DNA from: Fluctibacter corallii
GTDB lineage: Bacteria > Pseudomonadota > Gammaproteobacteria > Enterobacterales > Alteromonadaceae
Assembly: GCF_025751585.1 (NCBI RefSeq)
Contig: NZ_JAOWKX010000010.1
Location: 62,001-126,000, forward strand
Reading direction: 5' to 3'
Length of the DNA stretch: 64,000 nucleotides
Shown here: piece by piece, positions 17,185 to 24,986 of the stretch
Numbering within the stretch: the first letter of the stretch is position 1
Layout of the letters: every line of letters starts with the position of its first letter
Notes under the pieces: generated by a model
What the model saw: the letters and a program-made list of their open reading frames with translations, nothing else
The model's database searches: none
What the model was told of the DNA's origin: nothing
Made by a program: the position numbers and the translations under genes

Positions 17185-19590
17185 ATGAGATACCTGAAGC
17201 GCTTCAGCGTTGAATTTTGTCTTATCGTGTTATTTGCATGCCTGCTGTCAGGGCATGCCCATTCGGCAGTGGATGAAACCCGTTTAACCTTACTTACGCC
17301 CGATCAATTTACGCTTGAGTATGGTGATGCAGAATATAACCGCCGCACGGGCAAAACGTCTTATGATATTGCGGTCACAAATAGCACCACCTTGCCGCTG
17401 CAAGGGCCTGTTTACATGGTGGTGAGTGGATTTGGTAACGACGCTACACTGGATAATGCTGATGATATGACGACATCAGGCCAACCCGTCATTCGAATTG
17501 ATGAAACCAGTTGGCAAGCTGGTGAGGTATTGCAGTTTACCTTGATATGGACACTCGCAAGCCGCCAACGCCTCAATTTTGTGGTGAACCCTTATGTGGT
17601 GCCCGATATTCCCCTGCCTGAAATTACCTCGTTTAGCGCTTCGAGTAATAATATCGTATTGGGACAATCGGTCGAACTTAGTTGGACCACAAGCAATGCC
17701 GAGTCAGTGTCTATTGCGCCTGCGATTGGTGTGGTAGATAACAACGGCTCTTATACGGTGACACCGCCGGGGACAACGGTATATACGCTTACCGCAACCA
17801 ACGGCACTGGCAGTGCAAATGCATCGCAAACAATCGTGGTCTCGCCGTTATTGAAACTCTCTATTAGAGCGACGCCTGAATCGGGTTTTGCGCCGATTTC
17901 TATTCGCTTTAGTCCATTAACCGACACATTTACTGCGATTGAACGTTATCGGTGGGATTTTAATGGCGACGGAAATTTTGATCGCACCGATACTGTTGGG
18001 CGGGATCAAACGTATTACTATGCCTCACCAGGACAATACACCGTGCTTCTTGAAGCCCTAGCCAGTGATGGCACACTGCAAACCGCCACCTATGACTTAG
18101 ATGTCACCAACCAGCCGCCAGTAGTCAATGCATCGGTAAATGTCACAAACGGTGAAGTACCGTTAGCAGTTTCGTTTTTTGCTTCGGCAACAGACTCGAA
18201 CGGCATTGCCTTGTACGAATGGGATTTTGATAACGACGGCAGCATCGATTATTCCTCGACGTCTTCTGGCAATACCGGTCATGTATTTAATGACGCTGGC
18301 AATTATCAAGCTCGGGTGATCGTAACCGACAACGAAGGTGCGCAAACCGAAACCGCACTTCCTAATATTGAAATTCGTGCATTGCCTGCTGGCAGCCCAT
18401 CGGTCACTATGTCACTTAGCCGTATTTCAGGCACTGCGCCATTGAGTGTTAACTTTAATGGTATTGTAGATGCAGATCCCAGTGTGTCGGTTGTGAGCTG
18501 GAATTGGGACTTTGACGGTGACGGCACCACAGACTCGCAAGATGCGTCTCCTAGTCACGTCTATACCTCTGCGGGTGTATTTTTCCCTGCGCTGGAAGTA
18601 GTGATGTCAGATGGGCAGACCGCAATCGATATTCGTAAAGTGACGGTGAATGCCACCGAGCCTCGATTATATGAAGTGAACGATCATACCTTGAGTACAG
18701 ATATCGGCGACGTCAGCCAAATTAACACGCGTTTATACAGCGATACCGACATTCAACTGCAAATAGAAGACGTAAATAATCAGGTTGTTAGTGTGCTTAT
18801 ACCCTGGCAATTACGAACATCAGGCAATTATGTCGATGCGTGGGATGGAACAGATGCGAGTGGCAATCCCATGCCTGAAGGCCAGTACTACGCGGTCTTG
18901 CTATACAAAGAAAACGATGTAGAGCTGCGGGTGGATTTGCGGGATTCAACGGGTGGGCGTCAATACAACCCGTCTCGAACCCGAATTCCGAGCCGCTTTT
19001 CGCCTTTTGATAATGATCCGCTCGATATAACGTTTACGTTGCAGCGGCCATCAGAAGTTACTGCCTTCATGGGACTATTCAGAACGAATACCCGACTGGT
19101 CACTTTCTTACAAAGGCAACCGCTAGGCGCAGGGAGTTATACGATTTACTGGAATGGTGAAGCGCCAAACGGTGAAATCGTCGAGCCTATTCCCGGTAAC
19201 CCTTTCCTATTTGGTATTTGGGGTTGGGAATTGGCTGACAACGTAATTTACGTGAAGAATGCACCGCAATTATCTGGGTTAACGGTGTTGCCCGGTATTC
19301 TAGATCCAACGTCTAATAATGCGATTAAAGATGGTAACAGTAAGATTCGCTTTACCTTAAGTAAAGACGCCAGCATTGAAGTGACGGTGGCGAGTGTTGA
19401 TTCAGGCAGTGAAGTTGCCCATCGTTATTACGCAAACCAAGCTGCTGGCACCGTGGAAGTTCTCTGGGATGGTAAAGGGGACGATGACGACTACTTAGCA
19501 CCTGGAAGTTATCGTATTGCAGTCAATGCCGTTGATAGCAATGGTGTTCGTTCAATGTCGTTGTTTGGCATGCAGCGTATTTATTATTAA
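17185..19590 (+). CDS. large secreted PKD/FlgD-Ig repeat protein
   Basis: An 801-residue surface or secreted protein. A signal peptide (IVLFACLLSGHAHS-AVDE) precedes an N-terminal sandwich, an Ig-like domain (VELSWTTSNAESVSIAP), three PKD domains with the typical W-D-F-D/N-G-D-G core (YRWDFNGDGNFDRTD, YEWDFDNDGSIDYSS, WNWDFDGDGTTDSQD), and three C-terminal FlgD-Ig modules (YVDAWDGTDASGNPMPEGQY; YTIYWNGEAPNGEIVEP; VEVLWDGKGDDDDYLAPGSY). The middle FlgD module (TAFMGLFRTNTRL) parallels that of the FlgD-Ig protein upstream. The repeated Asp-Gly-Asp turns probably bind calcium. It lies ten bases before the next gene, which leads into the RHS gene, so it may be a cell-surface partner or carrier. 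No enzyme motif. Confidence 0.82.
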   Translation: MRYLKRFSVEFCLIVLFACLLSGHAHSAVDETRLTLLTPDQFTLEYGDAEYNRRTGKTSYDIAVTNSTTLPLQGPVYMVVSGFGNDATLDNADDMTTSGQPVIRIDETSWQAGEVLQFTLIWTLASRQRLNFVVNPYVVPDIPLPEITSFSASSNNIVLGQSVELSWTTSNAESVSIAPAIGVVDNNGSYTVTPPGTTVYTLTATNGTGSANASQTIVVSPLLKLSIRATPESGFAPISIRFSPLTDTFTAIERYRWDFNGDGNFDRTDTVGRDQTYYYASPGQYTVLLEALASDGTLQTATYDLDVTNQPPVVNASVNVTNGEVPLAVSFFASATDSNGIALYEWDFDNDGSIDYSSTSSGNTGHVFNDAGNYQARVIVTDNEGAQTETALPNIEIRALPAGSPSVTMSLSRISGTAPLSVNFNGIVDADPSVSVVSWNWDFDGDGTTDSQDASPSHVYTSAGVFFPALEVVMSDGQTAIDIRKVTVNATEPRLYEVNDHTLSTDIGDVSQINTRLYSDTDIQLQIEDVNNQVVSVLIPWQLRTSGNYVDAWDGTDASGNPMPEGQYYAVLLYKENDVELRVDLRDSTGGRQYNPSRTRIPSRFSPFDNDPLDITFTLQRPSEVTAFMGLFRTNTRLVTFLQRQPLGAGSYTIYWNGEAPNGEIVEPIPGNPFLFGIWGWELADNVIYVKNAPQLSGLTVLPGILDPTSNNAIKDGNSKIRFTLSKDASIEVTVASVDSGSEVAHRYYANQAAGTVEVLWDGKGDDDDYLAPGSYRIAVNAVDSNGVRSMSLFGMQRIYY

Positions 19591-19600
19591 GGAACGCAGG

Positions 19601-20017
19601 ATGAAATATTTATTCCAAACCGTCAGTCTTTTTCTTCTGTTGGTGTGGGTTGTGCCTGTATCCCACGCTGCGTCTATTACGCCAAATACTTGGTTAGCTA
19701 TCGATTCTCAAGTCAAGCAATTGACAGTAGAAGGTATGCAGCGCCGTTACGTGCTACTGACAGACAGTGCATCCATGGGTGAGCAAGCTATTGATGATGC
19801 CAATACACAGGCATTAATTAGTCAGGTTTACCTTGAACATGGCATTACTGCTGCCGAGCACGTGCTGTATTACAAGAAAAATAAATTGGCGATAGAGCAA
19901 GTACTGGCTGCAGATGATGCATTACGTGAAGCCAGAGCTCATACAGAGTCTCAATTTAATCAATTGCTAGAGCAGTTTTCTCACATTGAAGCAACCTCAG
20001 CCACAGGAGTGAACTGA
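19601..20017 (+). CDS. small exported helical protein, unknown function
   Basis: A 138-residue protein starting at ATG 19601, ten bases after the PKD gene and with AAGGA before it; a longer frame from 19517 would run inside the PKD gene. The signal peptide LFQTVSLFLLLVWVVPVSHA is clear. The mature part is short and mostly helical, with a charged, possibly coiled C-terminal half (ADDALREARAHTESQFNQLL). It ends two bases before the RHS start codon. Position directly before an RHS gene is where adaptor or chaperone-like proteins occur in some polymorphic-toxin loci, but nothing in the sequence identifies it as one. I do not recognise the family. Confidence 0.72.
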   Translation: MKYLFQTVSLFLLLVWVVPVSHAASITPNTWLAIDSQVKQLTVEGMQRRYVLLTDSASMGEQAIDDANTQALISQVYLEHGITAAEHVLYYKKNKLAIEQVLAADDALREARAHTESQFNQLLEQFSHIEATSATGVN

Positions 20018-20019
20018 AA

Positions 20020-23000
20020 ATGCAGCAACGAAAACACTTTTTTATTTCGGGATTATATGCGTTAGCGCTCACTTTGTTGCTGTCGCTATCATCGGGTTTA
20101 CTCTCGCATTCGGCATTTGCATACCACTATCCTTGGGATCAGGGGCACGACACCACCAATCCAAACGATCCTGATGATCCTGGCCCCTGTGAAGGGCCAG
20201 ATTGTGAGAACGATCCGTGTAACAACAGCAGCACAGGTTCTCCGGTATATATTGCGACCGGTCAATTAGTGTGGACTGAGCAAGATATTTTACTTAACGG
20301 CACACCGGCGCTGAGTGTTTCTCGTACATACAATTCACGGGATCCACGTGTGGGTGCGATGGGGTCGGCTTGGAGTATGAGTTGCGACCAAGCATTGGTG
20401 CCTGTTACTCGGTTTGAGCAACAGGTTGTAAATGATGCCGTCGTAATAGTGCGTAAAGAAGAATATGTACGCAGATTGCCTAACGGTAAGCGATATGCTT
20501 ACAGCCTTGACGATAATGACGAGTACACTGCACCGGGTTTGTTCGATAAGGTCATACCTCAGGCAGATGGAACCGCCAAGCTGCTCATGCGGGATGGTCG
20601 ATACTACGTGTTTGCCGCTAGTGGGCAGGTGATCAGTGAAGCCGACCGAAATGGCAATCTCATAAGTTACAGTTATGATACCGATGGTCGACTTGTGTCG
20701 AAGTCAGACGAACATGGCCGTGCGCTTCAATATAATTATAATCTTAACGGCTTTATCTCTGATATTACCGACCACAGCGGTCGAGCCTGGCAGTACGCCT
20801 ATGATGCCAGCGGTAACTTACTGTCTGTGACTGATCCTGCTGGAGGGGTTCGTTATTATGAGTACTCGACATATCAGGATGTTGGCGATGCACAGGTTTA
20901 TTCTCATTTAACAAAAGTCACCGATGAAGCTGGTGTGGTAGAAACGCAAGTGACCTACAACGGCAGCAAGGTGTATCGGTATAAGGAGTATGAAAATCAA
21001 TATACCTACACCTATGATGAGACGAACCGTCGTACGTCTAAAGTCGATAGTGTCGGCAGTCGCTGGACCTACACATATAACGAAACCGGACAATATACTA
21101 GGGTAGAGGAACCGTTAAATCGCGTGACCACGTTTGAGCGCAACGAAGACAGCTTGCCCATTCGTTTGACTACGCCAGGCGGACTAGTCACCACCTACAG
21201 TTATGATGGGTATAGCAATCTGGTTCAGCGTACAGATAGCCGTGGCACAATCACCACAGAATTTGATGGTGCATTGCCTTGGCCCCAAAAAGTAACATCC
21301 AGAACCGGACGCACCGTCAATTACAGTTACGATGAGCGTGGAAATATGCTCAGCATGACGGACGAAGGAGGCAAGGTTAGTCAAATGAAATGGACCGCGC
21401 AAGGGTACATTGAAGAGCATATCAATGCGTTGGGTCAATCTACACAAGTGGTATACAACAATGTTGGATTGCCTGTATCTAGCACGGATCCGATAGGGCG
21501 CACTACGTTATATGAATATGATGCGCGCTATAATTTAATTAGCCTTACCAATCCAGCGGGCGAGAAAATGCAGTATCAGTATGATGCCCTTGATCGAGTT
21601 ACGCAGATTACATCCGCTGATGGGAGTGTCACAGCATATCAGCATGACGCCGCCGGAAAACCGTTATCAGTGACCAATGCGGCAGGCGAGAGTGTGACCT
21701 ATTTGTATGATACGTTTGGTCGAGTGAGAGAACGTACATTCTATGATGGTGGCAAAACGCTATTTACTTATTATGCCGATAACGAGTTACGTACGCGAAC
21801 TGATGCCAATGGCGTGACAGCGACGTATTACTATGATGCTGCTAAGCGTCTGACAGAAAAACGCTACAGTGACGGCAATAATTTGTCTTTTGGGTACAAC
21901 GTCAGAGATGACCTCACATCTGCAAGCAATGCGAACGGAAGCGTGTCTCGTGAGTTTGATGAATACGGCCGCTTAACCAGAGAGACTGTGAACGGCGTGG
22001 CGGTAGACTATGAATACAATGCCGAAGATGAAATAACTTCTCTCAACGCCCTCACCATCAAGCAAACTTACACACAGTCTTCGCGCGGATTAACCGATGC
22101 GATTGCGCTTCAGGGTGTGCCTTCAGGTATTACTAACAATTATGCGTTTGATGATATGGGCCGAATGACAGAGTTGCAGCGTGGTGGCGCAATCGCTGAC
22201 AGTCAAATGGCGTACAGCGCTGCTAATCAGTTGGTGTCGCTAACACACACAGGTGTGCTTGACCCTTATCAATATGTGTTTGATGCAGCAGACAGAATAA
22301 GTCAATGGCAGGGCGTAGATGCAGGTAACAAAACCTACGCTTACGATGCGAAAGGACAAGTGACACAAGTGCAGTCCTCTAGTAGCGCTGAAAATTTTGC
22401 TTATGATGCACTTGGCAATCGCACGGGCAATGGGGCGTTATACGATGCCGGTAATCGCTTACTCGAATACGGTGACTATCAGTTTAGCTATGATGGCGAG
22501 GGTAATCGTATCGAGAAAAAAGCGTTAACCTCCGGAGAGCGAGAAGTATATGAATACAACGGCTTGAACCAACTGGTGAAATATCAAAAATTTGCTGATA
22601 ACGCCGCAACATCGCCTTCTGTTGATTATCGCTACGTGTACGGCCCACTTGGACGGCGCTGGGCAAAAATCAACAATTTGAATCCCTCTAATCAAACTGC
22701 GTTTTATTGGGCTGGCTCGATGATGGTAGGGGAAAACATTGATGGCACAGAGCGGCGCTACGTTGGAGATGCAATCGCCCCCAGCATGATTGTTGAAAAT
22801 GGCAATGTGTATCACTATTTACGCGACCATTTGGGTACACCGCAAGCGTTGATCGACCAGAATAATCAAATTGTTTGGCAGGCTCAATATTCGTCTTTTG
22901 GTGAAGTGGCTGAGTCGGCATCGGGTGTCGTAAACAACCTACGCTTTAGTGGCCAATATCACGACCGAGAAAGTGGATTGTATTTCAATAACGCAAGAGA

Positions 23001-23631
23001 CTACGATCCCTCTCTTGGGCGATATATTCAAAGCGATCAGCTGGGTTTATTCGATGGACCTAACACCTATACTTACGCCCACAATAATCCGCTTACCTAC
23101 ACTGACCCAACTGGCGAGTTTGGCCTTATTGGTGCAGGCATAGGCGCAGGTATCGATTTACTGTCACAGCTGGCGTCTAATGGTGGTAATTGGAACTGCG
23201 TAAGTTGGGGGCAAGTGGCGATATCGGCTGGGCTTGGTGCGATTGGTGGTGGCCTCACCAACGGATTAGCCAAAGGTGCATTCAGACTCAAAACCGTGGG
23301 CTCAAACACATGGAGTGCCACTAAACATTGGGGACGCGCTCGCAATATTAAGGCGATGCAAGTCACCAATGGACAGCACCGTCATCATTGGTTGTTGCAG
23401 CGGAATCAAGGTTGGGGTAAGAATGTCTCTAACCGAATTAAAAATCAGCCGTGGAATTTGAACTCAGTGTCACCTTCTTTTAATAACTGGATGTCCAGAG
23501 GAAATACTAACCTTCGCTCACTGCTGGGTGCACCGCCTTGGGCGAGAGGCGTTGCGGGCGGTTCTGCCCTCGCGGGTGGCGGTGCGGCAGCCAATGCCGC
23601 AGGCGGAGGGAGTGATTGTGGGTGTCCATGA
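20020..23631 (+). CDS. secreted RHS/YD-repeat protein with variable C-terminal tip (candidate polymorphic toxin)
   Basis: A 1203-residue protein. A signal peptide (ALALTLLLSLSSGLLSHSAFA) precedes a Cys-rich segment and a DUF6531-like start (GSPVYIATGQLVWTEQDILL, then SRTYNSRDPRVGAMGSAWSM). Then come about 25 YD repeats of the type YDxxGRLxSxTD. The RHS core ends with YLRDHLGTPQALIDQNNQIV, LRFSGQYHDRESGLYFNNAR, DYDPSLGRYIQSDQLGL and NPLTYTDPTGEFG (about residue 1033). The remaining ~170 residues form the variable tip: Gly-rich helices, then QHRHHWLLQRNQGWGKNVSN (His1120, 1122, 1123) and IKNQPWNLNSVSPSFNNWM, which looks like a histidine-containing nuclease-type toxin. The nuclease idea is inference. 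A coupled immunity-like gene overlaps its end. Confidence 0.88.
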   Translation: MQQRKHFFISGLYALALTLLLSLSSGLLSHSAFAYHYPWDQGHDTTNPNDPDDPGPCEGPDCENDPCNNSSTGSPVYIATGQLVWTEQDILLNGTPALSVSRTYNSRDPRVGAMGSAWSMSCDQALVPVTRFEQQVVNDAVVIVRKEEYVRRLPNGKRYAYSLDDNDEYTAPGLFDKVIPQADGTAKLLMRDGRYYVFAASGQVISEADRNGNLISYSYDTDGRLVSKSDEHGRALQYNYNLNGFISDITDHSGRAWQYAYDASGNLLSVTDPAGGVRYYEYSTYQDVGDAQVYSHLTKVTDEAGVVETQVTYNGSKVYRYKEYENQYTYTYDETNRRTSKVDSVGSRWTYTYNETGQYTRVEEPLNRVTTFERNEDSLPIRLTTPGGLVTTYSYDGYSNLVQRTDSRGTITTEFDGALPWPQKVTSRTGRTVNYSYDERGNMLSMTDEGGKVSQMKWTAQGYIEEHINALGQSTQVVYNNVGLPVSSTDPIGRTTLYEYDARYNLISLTNPAGEKMQYQYDALDRVTQITSADGSVTAYQHDAAGKPLSVTNAAGESVTYLYDTFGRVRERTFYDGGKTLFTYYADNELRTRTDANGVTATYYYDAAKRLTEKRYSDGNNLSFGYNVRDDLTSASNANGSVSREFDEYGRLTRETVNGVAVDYEYNAEDEITSLNALTIKQTYTQSSRGLTDAIALQGVPSGITNNYAFDDMGRMTELQRGGAIADSQMAYSAANQLVSLTHTGVLDPYQYVFDAADRISQWQGVDAGNKTYAYDAKGQVTQVQSSSSAENFAYDALGNRTGNGALYDAGNRLLEYGDYQFSYDGEGNRIEKKALTSGEREVYEYNGLNQLVKYQKFADNAATSPSVDYRYVYGPLGRRWAKINNLNPSNQTAFYWAGSMMVGENIDGTERRYVGDAIAPSMIVENGNVYHYLRDHLGTPQALIDQNNQIVWQAQYSSFGEVAESASGVVNNLRFSGQYHDRESGLYFNNARDYDPSLGRYIQSDQLGLFDGPNTYTYAHNNPLTYTDPTGEFGLIGAGIGAGIDLLSQLASNGGNWNCVSWGQVAISAGLGAIGGGLTNGLAKGAFRLKTVGSNTWSATKHWGRARNIKAMQVTNGQHRHHWLLQRNQGWGKNVSNRIKNQPWNLNSVSPSFNNWMSRGNTNLRSLLGAPPWARGVAGGSALAGGGAAANAAGGGSDCGCP

Positions 23632-24076
23632 CGCTGAATCGGCATTGATGATTTTGCGCAATGAAAAAGCGCTGTTCCCACTCAGTACCTTTGCATTCGG
23701 GGTGGCGCAAAGTAGTCAGCGTGAGCTTGAGCAAAATATCGGTGCTTGGGTGCTGTTTCGTGATGGACGGGTTCAGGAGATTCATGAGATTCACAAACGT
23801 GGATTGTATGGAAATACCCTGTTAGAAAAAGCCAAAAGTGCTCTGTTTGGCGCTTATAATATAGAGACGCGATTACAGGATGTTCATATCGCGTTTCCTG
23901 AATTGGCGGCGCTGGTGGCCGATTTTCTGTTATTAGATGCAAAAAATGAAGACGCTACCTTTGAGCTAGATAACCCTGAACTGATTGCGGAAAAAATCAG
24001 ATCTGCTGCTAACGCTGATGAACTATTTCAGCTTATTTCCATGCCCGCTCCACAAGATTGCTTGGACGTTTTCTAA
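23618..24076 (+). CDS. immunity-like protein coupled to the RHS gene
   Basis: A ~152-residue cytosolic protein without signal peptide or membrane helix. GTG 23618 sits eight bases after GGAGGGAG and overlaps the RHS stop codon by 14 bases; GTG 23612 is an alternative, and the longer frame from 23528 would lie deep in the RHS gene. It is acidic in its second half (LLLDAKNEDATFELDNPELI), with a mixed alpha/beta look (ESALMILRNEKALFPLSTFA; IGAWVLFRDGRVQEIHEIHK). Small acidic proteins directly after an RHS tip are usually cognate immunity proteins. I do not recognise a named immunity family; the role rests on position, overlap and composition. Confidence 0.68.
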   Translation: MGVHDAESALMILRNEKALFPLSTFAFGVAQSSQRELEQNIGAWVLFRDGRVQEIHEIHKRGLYGNTLLEKAKSALFGAYNIETRLQDVHIAFPELAALVADFLLLDAKNEDATFELDNPELIAEKIRSAANADELFQLISMPAPQDCLDVF

Positions 24077-24082
24077 TTCGAT

Positions 24083-24109
24083 GGCGCGATTCTAATGATG
24101 AATCGTGCC
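24083..24109 (+). terminator. stem-loop closing the RHS operon
   Basis: GGCGCGATTC and GAATCGTGCC form a 10-pair stem (one G-T) around a 7-base loop, 7 bases after the immunity-like gene. Only a mixed T/C stretch follows, so termination strength is uncertain. Confidence 0.5.
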
Positions 24110-24327
24110 GTCACGCCTACTCTCTCTATTTTGATCCATATTGAAGGAATTTGACGTACGCATACGAGATTATTATGGTGTTCATTTTTTGCGTATAAGC
24201 GATTGAAGATTCACTTTTTTATTGAAATTTGTGCAATATTTGATTAACTACGGTTGTTTTGCGCAGGATTGCTACCATTAACTCCCCTTATTCAAAATGA
24301 TAAAAACACAATCAGGAGGTGTATTTG

Positions 24328-24684
24328 ATGTCATTACCCGATTTTTACCCACCGAAATATGTAGACAATCTGTCTGATTGTCATCCGTGCTCTATAGAAC
24401 GTGCTATGCGTTTAATTGGCGGAAAATGGAAAGGCTCTATTCTATGGCATTTGCGCGAAGGACCCGTGCGTTTTAATGAGCTAACCCGAATGTTGCGAGG
24501 CGTGAGCAAAAAGGTGGTGGATCAGCGATTAAAAGAGCTGGAAAAAACTGGAATGGTCAAACGTACCGTTATCTGCGAACGCCCTATGAAGGTGTCTTAT
24601 GAGCTCACCGATTTTGGTATGTCAGCGCTTGGCGTGCTAGAGCAACTGCGAAGTTGGTCAGAAGACATGGTGCAAGATATATAA
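24328..24684 (+). CDS. HxlR-family winged-helix transcriptional regulator
   Basis: A 118-residue regulator. ATG 24328 is eight bases from a full AGGAGGT; the upstream GTG at 24319 lies within that site and is rejected. The N-terminal Cys in LSDCHPCSIERAMRLIGGKW matches the HxlR/MarR-like group that can sense oxidants or electrophiles through cysteine. Signature helices: GKWKGSILWHLREGPVRFNE, LRGVSKKVVDQRLKELEKTG, then the wing VICERPMKVSYELTDFG. HxlR proteins usually control a neighbouring oxidoreductase or transporter; none is adjacent here, so its target is unknown. It stands alone between the RHS operon and the giant gene, with stem-loops on both sides. Confidence 0.92.
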   Translation: MSLPDFYPPKYVDNLSDCHPCSIERAMRLIGGKWKGSILWHLREGPVRFNELTRMLRGVSKKVVDQRLKELEKTGMVKRTVICERPMKVSYELTDFGMSALGVLEQLRSWSEDMVQDI

Positions 24685-24704
24685 CCAGCCTTAATTGATT
24701 TTCT

Positions 24705-24736
24705 GTCTCTTTGGTGATTTAACCCACCAGAGAGAC
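24705..24736 (+). terminator. stem-loop after the HxlR gene
   Basis: GTCTCTTTGGTG (24705-24716) pairs with CACCAGAGAGAC (24725-24736) over 12 positions with one G-T, around an 8-base loop. TTTTT follows 11 bases later. Likely a terminator, though the T-run is not adjacent. Confidence 0.55.
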
Positions 24737-24986
24737 TTGAGTGACCTTTTTAAGTCTTTGATTGTGATTTATATAAACTAGTATAAATTCAACAACTTGT
24801 TAAAAATTTATCAACATTTTTGTTTACTTTCCCTTCTTCTGAGAAAAAAATTCCACATATTTCGTAAAAGTTAGAATTAAAGTGCCGTTTGTTTAAAAAA
24901 TAAGCAAAGAATTCTATTGTTGTGCTGCTATACTTCGCGACCGAATTTTAAGATGTCTTAATCGTTTTCATTGGAAGTATGCTGTC
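24737..24986. other. AT-rich upstream region of the giant surface-protein gene
   Basis: No gene is seen. The stretch is very AT-rich (notably 24770-24915) with many A- and T-tracts, as expected of a promoter region of a strongly regulated or H-NS-bound gene. I cannot pick a single -35/-10 pair with confidence. Confidence 0.4.

Noticed and set aside
20660..22500. Repeated motifs in the RHS gene as a DNA tandem repeat
   Set aside because: They are YD protein repeats with strong divergence at DNA level.
23528..23617. Longer N-terminus for the immunity-like gene
   Set aside because: It would overlap 90 more bases of the RHS gene and lacks a binding site; the GTG after GGAGGGAG fits better.
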